The position numbers and the translations under genes are program-made. This document shows positions 22,801 to 34,277 of a DNA stretch of 64,000 bases, piece after piece (the stretch's first letter is position 1; every line of letters starts with the position of its first letter). Source of the stretch: Rhytidiadelphus loreus. Its lineage: Eukaryota; Streptophyta; Bryopsida; Hypnales; Hylocomiaceae. Location: assembly GCA_947034895.1 (NCBI GenBank), contig OX344763.1:51955025-52019024 (forward strand), read 5' to 3'. The notes below the pieces were generated by a model. The model did not search any database. It saw nothing but the letters and a program-made list of their open reading frames with translations, and was not told where the DNA came from.

Positions 22801-25103
22801 GGTACTTGGAATGCAGTCAGGGATTCACCCCACCCCAAGAGATTCCATTATTCCAATCCATTAAAGACAGTGCAGATGTGGAGACGGAGTTCGACGAATT
22901 TGCCGGACTCGATGCTGATGCATGAGAGAAGGCCATAAAGAAGAAGGAAGAGAGGTGGGAGTCAATGAGAAAGAAATCAGAAGAAAACGAGGCAAAGAAA
23001 AAAGCACATGAAGTAGAGAAGGCTAAGTCAGATGCAAAGGGGAAGTAGAAGGGGCAGAAGAGGAAAGCGGAGATAGAGGTTCCAGAGCATGCTACAAGTG
23101 ATGGTGCCATGAAGGACACCTCTTCCGGTTTCTCACTTACGCAAGAGAAACTTCTTCATGGCCTTCCACCCTAGATCCAAGACTTATAAGCTATGCCTCC
23201 TGTCGATGAAATCATCCTTTGCACTTCAGTCTCAACACTTATTGGATCACAGAAGGATTATGTGCCGTCTTCATTCAATGACATCTTCGAAATGTTGGAA
23301 AAGGTACTAAGACTACTGACATTGGCTTCTTCTTTTTACATTGTTCATTTCACATAGTACTTTGGAGTTATTTTCTAATATGTGACTCCCAACATTGATG
23401 ATTGATTTTTGACTTATTCATCTCCTAATCACTTGCTATTGTGGACGCAGCATGCCTCTGACAAAGAGAGGTTTTTCAATGGCGTGGTTATTGAACAGGC
23501 TGTTGTGGACCTTATCATTGTTGATGTCCCAGAGGATTTACCAGTCTCGACAGTATCCAATCCTTCGGAATCGGTTCCACAATGGAATAAGTTCTCAGAG
23601 GATGGACTGAAAGATGTCTTTGACTTTGCTGAGAACTACCTACATGATGGCGGTGCTCTTCTTGTGATGTATCCATTCAGTCGTGACATCAAATCATATT
23701 TGCTAGGAATCTGCAAATCATTTGGCTTCATGTCCCACAAGGATTGGTGGGGCATGAATAGTCTCCATCTTACATCTCCCTTGGATCCTAAAACTATGGT
23801 ATGTAAATTTGCATCTACTGCAATATGCATCTTAAATCCAGTTTGACCTTTCATGTCAACTTACTTTTGGTTTTAATTCACTGAAGACAATGCGTTTTGC
23901 TATTTCGCTTTACGTTAGAGCTCCAAGTGGTCGCTCTAGGAGACGGTTTTCATTTCGGAGCGTAACCGCGCATGATACCATAGGTGTGAATGTAGGACGT
24001 GACGACATATTGTAAAACTTTTGCAGTAAAGATGATGTGGCCTTAAATGGCAACACGCCTTGGCGCGGTCCTAGAGAGAAAGCTCGCCCATTTATACAAA
24101 TGCTAGTAGAAGCAATTACATCTCCGAGTGACATTGTCATGGATTGTTCAGCATCTAGAGGTGTGTATTTCTCACACCCTAAACCCTAAACCACTTGTAC
24201 TTATGGTTCATAGACCTTGCTTAGAGTATCTACATTCCCACTTCATTTTTTCTAATTCTCAGCACCTCTACGGATTCCATTTTATATCTTTGCTACCTTT
24301 ATTTCAATGTAGGAGTAACGATTCTAACAATATCCTAGTATTATCTTAAGCTAGGCCGCTTCTGAATGTGGTCTCACTACCGAGACAACGTTTTGATTTA
24401 CCGTGTTCTACATTCTTTTTTTTCAAAATCGGTGTGTCAATACCTAATTCTATACAAAATCCCAATCTCTCAATTGCACATGATTTTTTTATTCGATCCC
24501 TTACCTTTGCTTCTTATTCTTCAAGTTCAACCATCTATGCTTGCTATGCTACAAGTTGCCATATTGTGGCCTTAGAAGCAAAGAAGTCCATCTTTGATGC
24601 CCTCCTTGCCCCGTTACTCAAACTATTGCCAATCCTCCGACCCAGCCAGAGCATGATGCAGCTCCGCCGCTTGATCTGGACGATGAGGCAGTTCCCATCT
24701 GCCATGTCGTAAAGACTTCCAAATTTAGTAAGTAAGTTTATTCCTAAGCTCTTTCTAGATATCCTTTAGGATTCGTCATGTACCTTGATCTCATTAATGG
24801 TTTCAATTCTTATGTAGGCAAGTAGAGAAAATGAAGTTGTCACAGCGTCAACCGTTTTATGGGGCCCGGACATACTTTAGTAGCCCCCCAAAGTCATTCA
24901 TATTACCACCGTATGCGGAGGCATTAGCTTTGCAGTATGATATGTTTGATCAAAAACCGTCTTCTAAGATCTATACTGTAGATCCTCAAGTTCTATTATT
25001 TATAGATGATTCGGCTATAGAGTCTAACGGTGAATCATCAAATAGTCATGAGAGTTCTACATCTAGATCTTCTAGCAGTATTATACACGAATCCATTCTA
25101 TAA
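19862..25103 (+). pseudogene. copy A: ParB-like plus N6/N4 DNA-methyltransferase-like multi-exon gene, decayed
   Basis: Exons inferred from open segments and by matching copy B (60148-63887): e1 to 20400 (start uncertain, here about 19862), 20446-~20638, 21722-21916, 22000-22215, 22312-22546, ~22646-23303, 23452-23798, 23887-24160, 24540-24731, 24818-25103. e1 holds a ParB/sulfiredoxin-like pattern (IPLYHLIP, then CDGNHWRISW). A middle region of unknown fold follows. The last four exons resemble a beta-class N6/N4 methyltransferase: VDLIIVDVPED at the DPPY position and, further on, DIVMDCSASRG plus HIVALE at the SAM-binding position. Stops include 20045, 20117, 20495, 22207, 22437, 22923 and 24013. 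There is a frameshift near 22455. Acceptors at 21998-21999 and 24538-24539 read TG instead of AG. Known N6/N4 enzymes methylate adenine N6 or cytosine N4; both key motifs here are altered, so activity is doubtful even in the ancestor. Confidence 0.65.
20925..21530 (+). repeat. 150-bp tandem repeat in intron of copy A
   Basis: Four full units and part units. The marker AGGAGTCATCCGTTTCAATA starts at 20991, 21141 and 21291, and a variant at 21440 (period 150, 150, 149). Because 150 is divisible by three, long frames stay open on both strands. The repeat fills most of the intron between the exons ending near 20638 and starting at 21722. There is no matching repeat in the same intron of copy B, so it is probably a later expansion. 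Confidence 0.9.
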
Positions 25104-25500
25104 ACTCTATCTACCCTATTTCTTTATATTTCTTCAATTCCATGCTTGTAATCTAGGTTTTGGCTTCAACTCAAAAATCCAGGAACATAGTATAGGGGTT
25201 CTAATTCTAGGGAATGATCAAATAGTCTAATGTATTGTGGCTGAGGTCACTTGTTTTCTAGAATTAGGTTACAATTTCACTTCTCAACCAAAACAAAGTT
25301 AAAATATCCCATTTGTCTTCAAAGGTAATGTATCTTTTATTTATCCAATAACTAGTTTCCGTCCGACACACATGTATGCAACAATCACAAGAATGCGGTC
25401 CCTGTCTTATTCTAGTATGTGGCTCAAACAAGAAGCATGCTTAAGCAAAGGTAAACATAACATTTAGCTTATAGCATACAAGTCTTCATTTCCTGTTGCA
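25104..25500. other. spacer after copy A
   Basis: Nothing assigned; AT-rich 3' flank of copy A. Confidence 0.4.
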
Positions 25501-26160
25501 ATTGTCTTAAAGCATAGACTCACAATATCCGCTTAAAGCGTCACTCAACACTCAACAAACCACAGGTTGTATATTTCTTTGCTTAAAGCGCTGACAGACT
25601 TCACAAATTGCTTTAAGCATTTCGATGCTAATTTGCTTTAAGCCATTCTATCACCACCATTCCACTGTAGACCACTTCTCAGTTCACTGAACACATATCC
25701 AATTGCTTTAAGCAAACACACCCACAAGGCCGTAATGCTAATGCTCAATCCCTGTCTCTCTGTCAATATAAATTCAGTCTCGCAATCACTGATTTTGCTT
25801 CAAGCTGTTTAATTAAAATATAACTATCACCTCAGTAAATAATCACACAGTTTCACTCACTACCCAATCACTGGGATTCACACAATTACATTCACTCCTT
25901 GATTATTCAACTTTAAGCCATAACTCAACTCCAAGATACCACATAAATATTATCTCACGGTAGTTTCAATATAAATCGCTTAAAGCGTATAACACACATT
26001 CATCTGCTTATAGCACATTCAAACACATAAATGCTTAAGCGATTGTTCACTGTTTAACACATTCATACACATACATTGTAAATAACAACTTGAATCTGAA
26101 ATACTTTCACTCAAACAATGGCTTGATATCTCACAAACACAAACTCTGCTTTAAGCATAT
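25500..26160. repeat. cluster of palindromic GCTTTAAGC / GCTTAAAGC motifs
   Basis: A dozen or more copies of a 9-11 bp near-palindrome (GCTTTAAGC, CGCTTAAAGCG, GCTTAAAGCAT and variants) are irregularly spaced at about 25510, 25529, 25581, 25611, 25638, 25705, 25910, 25977, 26007, 26032 and 26150. Dispersed short palindromes of this kind are typical of transposon subterminal regions that bind transposase. No transposase ORF was found adjacent. Confidence 0.6.
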
Positions 26161-27899
26161 ACAACAGTGAGAATGATTGAATCAGAATTAGATATGATCA
26201 ACATTAACTTTAAACACCAAAAATCAAGAATTCTTCTCACAAAAAATTACACACACAAAATGAATAAATGCCCAATTACTGAGACTTAATTCTCAACAAT
26301 GAAATACACACAAAGATGCCCAATCACTAGAGCTTACACATACTTAAAAATATACACTTAAAAACTTTATTACATATCAATAATAGTTCATAAGAGTACT
26401 GAAAGAAACAAGAATAAAGAAAAACGAGAGATCACACACATATACAAAAATTGAAAGAGAGAGAAAGAAGGTCGAGAGTGAGCATATAAGCAACTCCCCA
26501 TCTTAATTACCAGTCGGCTGAACACCCTTCTAAATCCCATTCAGTTAAACCGTTTAGAAAACAAATGTACACTCTTGAAATCCCACGGTGATACTTCAAA
26601 TCAATTGACAATTGCACTCCTATCACCATATATTTCTAAAACCAAATCTTTATTAAGCCTCTATTTACACCGCAAAACAAAAATCACGATTTGAAATTTA
26701 ATTTCACATGTTTACAATGCTCTATTCTTCTTGCACATTACATTGATACCATCTTTGTCTTTTGTTACTAGACTACTACTATTGCCTTAATGTTTTATAT
26801 TCTCCCCATAATACCCTATACCACGGTTATAGGTCCACAAGTTGAAAACTGAAAAAAAAAAAAAAAAAAAAATCCCTACTCACAAGCTCACAGCTCATAG
26901 CTCACGGCTCCATGGCTGACAAAATAGCACCCCCGGTCATATTTTAAACTTTGATTTTCTAACTTAAAGTTTTGGCTAGATTGATTTGATAGGCCTTTTT
27001 TTAATAGTACCTATCTCATCAAATCTTATATGGAGATTATTAGTACTACGATGTCTTTGATTTCTATAAAAACTTTTAATTCATTATTGATTGGATGGTT
27101 TGACTTGAGAAAAGTAGCCATAGCATCAATTAAATAGAAAAGTGGTTAGTCTGTGATTTCTTGAAAATCTTTTTAGGGCTTTATTGATTTGATAATTGGT
27201 AGTACCTATCTTATCATAAACTCTGGAAATCATTAGTTTGGTTTTATCTATGATTTCTTTAGATGTTTTCAAAAGCCTTTGATTAAATAGCTTTACTTAG
27301 GCTAATGCCTAAATTACCAAATTACAATTTGGGAATTATTGTTTTAACTATAATTTCCTATGATGTTTTAGAACCATATTGATTTGGTGGTTTAAACTCA
27401 AGGTAGTATCCATCTTTTCATAAGTTTGAAAATCATTTTTATTAAGACTTTTTAGGGGCCTCTAAAGATTTGACAATTTTACTTTGTAATCTTAGCAATT
27501 GAAAATCATTAGTTGTGAATCCTCTATGATTTCCTTACGGCTCTAATGATCAATAGGTCTAATTTGGAAAGTACTTATATGATCAATTAGAAATTAGAAA
27601 TTATTAGTACTATTATGATTTTTTTTGGAAAGATTGTTGATCTAGTAGTTTAAATCATATCAACAATAGTTTGGAAACTATTTTAAGCCATGATTTGATA
27701 AGGTTCTATTTGGTAGTACCTATCTTATTAAATTAATATTTTGGAAATCAATAGTTATGTTTATTCTATGATTTCCTTGTATATGGCTTGGTTGATTTGA
27801 TAAGGGTTCAACTTTAAATTTGCCTTATCTATCAATAAGTGGTTAGAAATCATTAATCTTGACAAGTTTATGATTTGGAAATTTATAGAAAAAGCCATG
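26161..27899. other. AT-rich spacer with 21-A tract and GCTCAC cluster
   Basis: No gene. Features: A-run at 26852-26872, GCTCAC cluster at 26876-26920, then low-complexity AT-rich DNA in which a loose theme (GATTTGATAAG, TAGTACCTATC, GGAAATCATTAGT) recurs many times from about 26980 to 27860. This suggests an old, degenerate tandem array with a unit near 100 bp. Confidence 0.5.
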
Positions 27900-27929
27900 T
27901 ATAGGGATGTCCCTCCCACCCACCTAGGT

Positions 27930-28170
27930 TTCCTAAAACCGGACACCATACCCAGACATCGTATGCAAACACCATATTTGGACAACATATCTAAAAACCA
28001 TACCCGGACCCTCAAAAAAATTTACAATACCCGGACACCATACCCTGAATCCCATACCTGGACACCAAAACCAGACACCAAAACTGGACTCCATACTCGG
28101 ACATCGTATGCAGACCCCATACCTAGACCCCATACCCCAAAACCATACTCGGACTTTCAAAAAAATTTAC
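27930..28170 (+). repeat. CCATACCCGGACA minisatellite with higher-order duplication
   Basis: Short 11-13 bp units of CCATACCCGGACA type. A segment starting GACATCGTATGCA at 27956 and ending CAAAAAAATTTAC recurs from about 28099, an offset near 143 bp. ORFs on either strand are repeat by-products. Confidence 0.8.
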
Positions 28171-28878
28171 AAAATCTTCAATCCCCGTCACTAGTATCCA
28201 CCACAAATACTCGACCCAAGCAAAGTAGGCTCTTACGTCTAATGCGTACAATTGCATGGTCACAATCAGCCCTTTTTTGTTTTTTAGAAAACGCCAAGAC
28301 AGCAATCGCTTAAGATTTGGTGAAGCATTGCATTTCAGCATTCATCCATCTTTTGGACTAGAAAAGACTTTTCAATCATATTCCTACTCTTCTTCAATTT
28401 TTGGCAAAAAAAGAATAATTTTATATGGCAAAAGGTAGATATTTATTCTCAAATGGTGCAATCTAGCCCCGTTTTGCACCCAAAAAAAGAATTGATTCCA
28501 ATATACAGAAATTAGGGTGTTCCATAAAATAGAACCACCTATAATCCACCAAATAAGGAATTCCCACATTAATTGCACTCCTACACAACAAAATAAATAT
28601 TTGAAAATAGGGTAGTGGTAGAAATAACGGGCATTTTGAAAAGCTTAGTAATTTCATTGCTTGAAGTGAAAATAATATGCATTTTGGTAGACAAGATGTG
28701 CGCTAGACACATTGCCAATGTTCGAGGTCTTCTAATTCATTTCATTGACGAACCAATTTTTTACTCATTACTTTGTCTTTGTTTCTCAATAAATTTCTAT
28801 AGATACACGTGCCAAAGACTTATTAGATCCAATCTTCACAAGTTTGAAAAACAACATTTCTAGATTCGAAAAATGTAG
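28171..28878. other. spacer, no gene seen
   Basis: AT-rich with scattered short frames and no recognisable feature. Confidence 0.4.
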
Positions 28879-29072
28879 TGAGAAATAATTGCACCTATAG
28901 GTTTAATTCGAATCACTAGTTGGGAATAGGTGGTCCTACCTATTCTTTTTTTAATTACTAGTCAGAAATAATTACACCTATACTTAGGTTGGATTTGAAT
29001 CACTAGTCGAAAATAATTGCACCTATAGGTTGGATTTGAATCACTAGTCGGAAATAATTGCACCTATAGGTT
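28879..29072 (+). repeat. about 42-bp tandem repeat (AAATAATTGCACCTATAGGTT)
   Basis: Four copies of an AAATAATTGCACCTATAGGT-containing unit that ends in GAATCACTAGTCG, starting near 28883, 28966, 29008 and 29050. The last two are nearly identical and 42 bp apart. Confidence 0.8.
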
Positions 29073-31031
29073 GAGAGTATTGTGCTTTAAAGTGTTGGAC
29101 ATGCCTGTTTTTTAAAACTTATTCAGACTTAAATCTTCACAAATTTAGGGTTGTGCAATAAATTTTTTTACAGAATGATTGAGATTTAGACCATTTCGAA
29201 CTTCTACATTTAATATTTTTTTTTTCATTTCTTTGTACAATAGTTTTCTAAAATTTCATACTTTTTAGTAGGATGTACATCGTTTGTATTATTGTTCACA
29301 TTTAATTGGATTTCTTTATGTGCTATCCATGCCCTTTATTGTTTTAAATATACTAGAAATGGAGACTTCCAATTGCGTATGTATTTTTTGGATTCTCTTG
29401 GATAATTTCACGAAATTTTTTGCATATTAAATTGTAAAGTATGCTACATAATTTTTTTGGCAATTTCAATCTTCTTTGCATTTTTTTCCTTTCCACTATT
29501 TTTTTATTCCTTTGGTTTGAATAGAGATTACCTAAACCCTAAAATTAAAGGGCAAGCATGAGGATTATTTTGTTATTTTCGCATTTTGAATGTTAGAAGA
29601 TTGTGTTTTTTCATGAATGGGTCGTTGTTTCTACATTTAGAAACAATTTAGAACTTGAATTTTTTAATTCTCTATGTACTCCATGTTATTTTCATCGGTG
29701 GCAATGGGGAGTTCTTTAACCTTCTTAAAATAAAAGGTAATGTTCATAGAATTTAGAAGAACAACATTAAAGTTCCTGGACTATAAATCCTATTTTTCTT
29801 AATAGGTATCAGAAGTAATTTATTTGTAATTTGTACGTGGCTCTTCAAGCCTAAACCCTAAACCCTAAGACCCTAAACCCTCCATTTGTATCCCAAGAAA
29901 GGAACATTCCTTGAACATTCCTTATTTACTATTTATTTGGGAAATGAATGTTTTCATTTCCAAAAAAAGGGGTAATTTATGCCCACTGAAGATGAGGGAC
30001 ATTGCAATAGAAATTCCTCCTAAAAATAATAAAATTTTCTACTTTTTGCTATATGTATGGCAAACCCAGGTAGCCACTAGTTGGTTATTTTATATAAGAG
30101 AACCTTCATTTCCTAATATTAAACTCCGGTGCATTTGAACCTTGAAAGTAAAGTATAACTTTTAGAAGTAAAAGCAAAAAAGGGTATGCACAACAACTTC
30201 TACTGGCGACATTTCAAGAGTGCAAGAGAAAAGATGTCACTACAATGTACGGAAGTCAACACGCATTTGTAGAGGGAATTTAGTAAAAAGTGTGGTGACC
30301 CGACGATTTACGTGGGGCCAGTCATGGAATTAAAGAGTGCATGCCATTTTCTGCTGTACAATTGGTAAGGCAATCGTGATTTCGGGAAAACCTAAACGTG
30401 ATTTCGGGAACACCTAAAATTAGAATGTGAGTGTTCAAAATGGAGGACTCAGTTCGCGCACTTTCTTTCCCGCCGAAGAGTTGAGTTGACGTCGCACTTC
30501 AGTTGTAGACGATTGCTTCTACCTTTCTCTTGAATTGCGTTGACTTTTGCGTGCATTGTTTTCGCCTACTCAACTTTGCAGTTGTATTGTTTTGTATTCT
30601 GATGAGTTGTTGTAGTATTGTTTCGTAGTCATATTAGTACCGCGGTAGTTTTTGTTCGACGTATTGTTGGAGGAGGAGATCCATTGCATAGCTATTATAG
30701 TAAGTGAAACCGCCCTCTTCGAAAACACAAGTGTTCTCCATTCAACAGTTTCTAGGTGGGTGTAGGACCTATCAATCCTACTTTGTCAATGATTCTGCGC
30801 AAGTGTTTAGTTTTCTTTTGTGCACTTGATGTTGCGATTAGAAATAGCACAGACTGTCTTTCAAATTCTGAGTTTCTTATGACATTCGAGGATTGCGTCT
30901 TGAAGAATGTGGAAGACCTCTTTAAATGACTCCGTAAATTACGAACTTCCTAAATATAGAAAGTCTTAAGTAAATATAGAGAGTCTAAATAATTTGTATG
31001 ACTTGTAATGCAAAACAAATAAAAACTGCCA
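29073..31031. other. AT-rich spacer with telomere-type repeats
   Basis: No gene found. CCCTAAA telomere-type units occur at 29529-29543 and 29850-29882 (four units, one with an extra G). The stretch from about 30290 to 31030 is less AT-rich and precedes the hairpin cluster of the DUF7869 element. It may be its 5' end. Confidence 0.45.
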
Positions 31032-31372
31032 TTCAGCGTTGGTCGCGCTGAAATGCATTTCCGGGATGTCAGCACAAAACTACAATTTAGCGCCAGTTGC
31101 GCTGAAATGGAGTTCTATGCCGATATCCTAGATTGCAATTCAGCACTGGTTGCACTGAAGTGACTTGGTGACAACACTTCTGAAAGACTTTCTCTGAATT
31201 ATACTTTAGCACTGGTCGCGTTGAAGTGTGATCACCAAGTAATTTGCAACAATATCCTCACTTGAAATGATACTTCAACTTGACCAGCGCTGATGTGTAG
31301 ACCCCAATTAACTTGAGAAAGACTAATCATTTGAAGAAGATGTGAAGTTTAACTCGAGTCGTGCTGAAGTGT
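31032..31372 (+). repeat. cluster of TTCAGCG...CGCTGAA hairpin motifs upstream of DUF7869 gene
   Basis: Six copies of a motif of about 21-25 bp, each an imperfect inverted repeat (TTCAGCG, short loop, CGCTGAA), begin near 31033, 31083, 31139, 31203, 31275 and 31350. The cluster ends about 90 bp before the first ATG of the transposon gene. It is either a subterminal transposase-binding array or a promoter element; both are inference. Confidence 0.65.
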
Positions 31373-31464
31373 TGTCGGGCTGCTTGTCATTTGATTTCTA
31401 TGTTTACCACCTTGCGTTAGGTCCTTGACCAATTCTAACGCTTGTGGTGAATTCTTTTCATCCA

Positions 31465-34277
31465 ATGATCATGGCTTCCGTTGCGCCAAAAGTTGACAAT
31501 ATGGATACATCTGATGATGAACTACAAGTTCCTGAGCGGATGAATGTTGTCATTCCAGATTGCGAAGGGCTTCCACGACTTTGGAATACTAAATGCGTTA
31601 CTCTTCACAACGTCGAAGGAACACTTGTGGGGAGAAGGTACTTATCATAGCGTGAACTTTGATCTGGTTCTGGGCACAAATGATCCTCTAGGTGATACTC
31701 ATGTAGCAGTTCACATTTCAAATACCTACTTTGAGGTGGACATTTCCCATGAGGGAATTTACTCATTGATAGGTTGGCCTATTACATTAGTCCATTGCCG
31801 TGGAGCAAATCTGCATGACCATGAATTGAGGGCTAAATTCAACTCTCAACAAGCAAGTCTGCTGAACCCACTGTCTTTGACATCTACTCGGCCTTACACA
31901 AGTATCCTATGGAACCTACTGCGCGAGACTTCTCTCTGATACAAGGAACTCCTTATTCAAGATTCTATCAATGCAGTGTCTAGCAAAGTTTGCTTCAGTT
32001 GAAATTGCGTTCAACCCTTTCCAAGGGAAAAAATTAGAGCCTTCCGTGAACACATGTATCATAATTCATTGTTCAAGTACCGAGCGTTCATGAAGATTGA
32101 GGTGCATAGGTTGATTCATCATGATTCACGTGGGAGGAAGATGGTGACAATTGAAGAGGTACGTGCGAGCATGGATGCATATTTCTGGAGTTCCAGAGAC
32201 CACATTCTACTAGTACCTATCGTACAAGAGGCGTGGTAAGGAGGCCATGGACCACGGCAACACGGGATTGTTGAAGCCAAGGAAACACACTAAACAAGCT
32301 ACTACTACTTTGAAGTGTATTCTTAAGAAGGAGGCAGATCACATGCCACATCGTACCCGAACATTGAAATCAGGGGATAAGGTCATGTCCATGATTCTCC
32401 CAACTACCTTTCAATGGAAGGAGAAGATGAAAGAAATCAATGAGGCTAACGCTACTTTCGGATTGAAGGAGGTTTCAATTTCTAGCTTAAGCAAGATTAG
32501 ATCTTCTAGGTTTTCGGAGTTCGACATCAAGAAGCCAGGTGACAACTTTGCTCAATGCGGTACTTGTAACAAATTGCAAGAACTCAGGAAAGGTGCTCTT
32601 GCTAGGTCTCATACTATTTTGAAGTGGTCAAGGAGGCTGGACAAACATCTTGCCATTGCTCGCGCTCACCGGGAGTTGTACTATGCAAATTGATACCGTT
32701 CACAAAATTTTCCTCACGAGTGCTTCACGATCATGCACGATAAGATGGATCATTCAAAGACAGCTTGTCCAGCTTTCTCTCACAAGACGAAGGATGTTGA
32801 TGGCCTCATGAAGTTGCCTGTATCTGTGACTGGCATGATTGCGCATGGTCATGGTGATGTGCGTTATGCACATTATGACTTGGATCTCTTTCCACAAGAT
32901 TCAAACTATACCATTGGCTCTATGGCCAAGTTATTGCGAGATCTCGAATTGTCACCAAAATCTTCTTCTCAGAAGTTGTTTGAGGGTGCCGGGTCTACAA
33001 ATTTGTTCAAGGCCGTGCTCAAGGGTGCGGAGATGTGTAAAGCATCGCTTCCTCCACGGCCAGTTGTCTTAGTTCCAGATACGCCATTGCCTCCCATTCT
33101 AAATGTGCAAATGGACATTGCCACTGGGGACAATAAAAACAGATATGTTTATTGTTTTTGGTCTCTACTTGTGGCAAACAAGATCTTCTGTGAAGTATAT
33201 GTGAACTTTATGATTGTCGGGCATACGCATGACGACATTGATGCGTTGTTTAGGAGATGAAGTATGCAATTGAAGAAGGAGAACTTCTCTACAATTCCTA
33301 CACATATGAAGTCGTTTATGGATGTGGAATCTATTCCCACCATCCCTCACCTCATTGAAGAGGTTCCTGATTCAAAAAGTTTCATTGCAGGTGCATTTGT
33401 AGATGGTAGTGAGATTCTAGTAGGACACACAAGACCACAACATGTGAAGTTCTATTTGGATTCAATTGGATGCCCAGTCATGAAGTACAAATTGTTTTGT
33501 ATTGATGTAGATTGGTTAGGAGAAGAAGGCAGAGGTATCAAATTGTGAAAAGAAGATGTGGAGGGGCGAAGCTTATGGCCACGTGGGGTGCCATTACCAG
33601 TTCTACAAAAGGCAATGAGAAGCTTGGATGAAATTTTGAAAGGTATATCGGGATTTCTGAAGTATTAGGAGAACTTGTGCATGGCAGACATCAGTGGAGA
33701 AAATCGAAGACGCTACGAGCATGTGGTGCACTATTGGCATGATGTAAAGGTTGTCATGCTAGATCTGGTACCAGCCTCTACTTTTTTGAAGGATGGTTTT
33801 TGGCCGACAACACGTGTTGAAGCAACTTGGGTGGATGAATTAGGTGAAGATGGTGAGGACCGTGAAGAGTTTGCAGAGGATGACGCCTACGTGGGGCCTT
33901 TGTCAGGTCGCCCATAACCGTCCTTTAGAGTGACTCGAGATCTTTACGAAGGCTATTTTGTTGCAGTTTGACCCACGGATGGTGATAGCCATCTAGTTTG
34001 GATTGCAAGGGCAATGTCTAACCCAAACCGTTACCCTGAACATCCGAATTGCGTGCTCATTCAATACTTTCGTCCAACATCAAGGAATCAAAATGTTCAA
34101 GACTTATACACTGAATGGGACAGTGAAATAGGCCTGCATTGGAAGGTTGATGAGACCAAACCGCCACTTTGGCAACATACAGATGCTCTCATGACTGCAT
34201 GGAAGTCTCAAATCGAAAATGGTACCTGGCAGTGTTTGATCAAGATCCCAGTTGCTCAGATTGAAGTCATTAACTAG
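31465..34277 (+). pseudogene. DUF7869-type transposon protein, multiply broken
   Basis: The N-terminal part starts at ATG 31465, shifts frame near 31600 (to the frame open at 31544-31939), is interrupted, resumes at 32054 and shifts again near 32220. From 32247 to 34277 one frame is readable through stops at 32691, 33258, 33546, 33667, 33915 and about 33978. Diagnostic motifs: HGNTGLLKPRKHT, the Cys pair CGTCNKL, IMHDKMDHSKTACP, MIAHGHGDVRYAHYD and IATGDNKNRYVYCF, then VGHTHDDIDALFRR, the signature of the DUF7869 domain found in many plant and other eukaryotic transposon-derived proteins. The C-terminal 90 residues (HLVWIARAM ... VLIQYFRPT) look like a BAH-type module. A transposase or recombinase role is inferred from the family's dispersed distribution and its Asp/His-rich core. 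The catalytic mechanism is not known to me. Confidence 0.8.

Noticed and set aside
19862..25103. Bacterial restriction-modification or phage contamination
   Set aside because: The gene is split by plant-type introns with conserved exon lengths in two copies and lies in plant repeat DNA.
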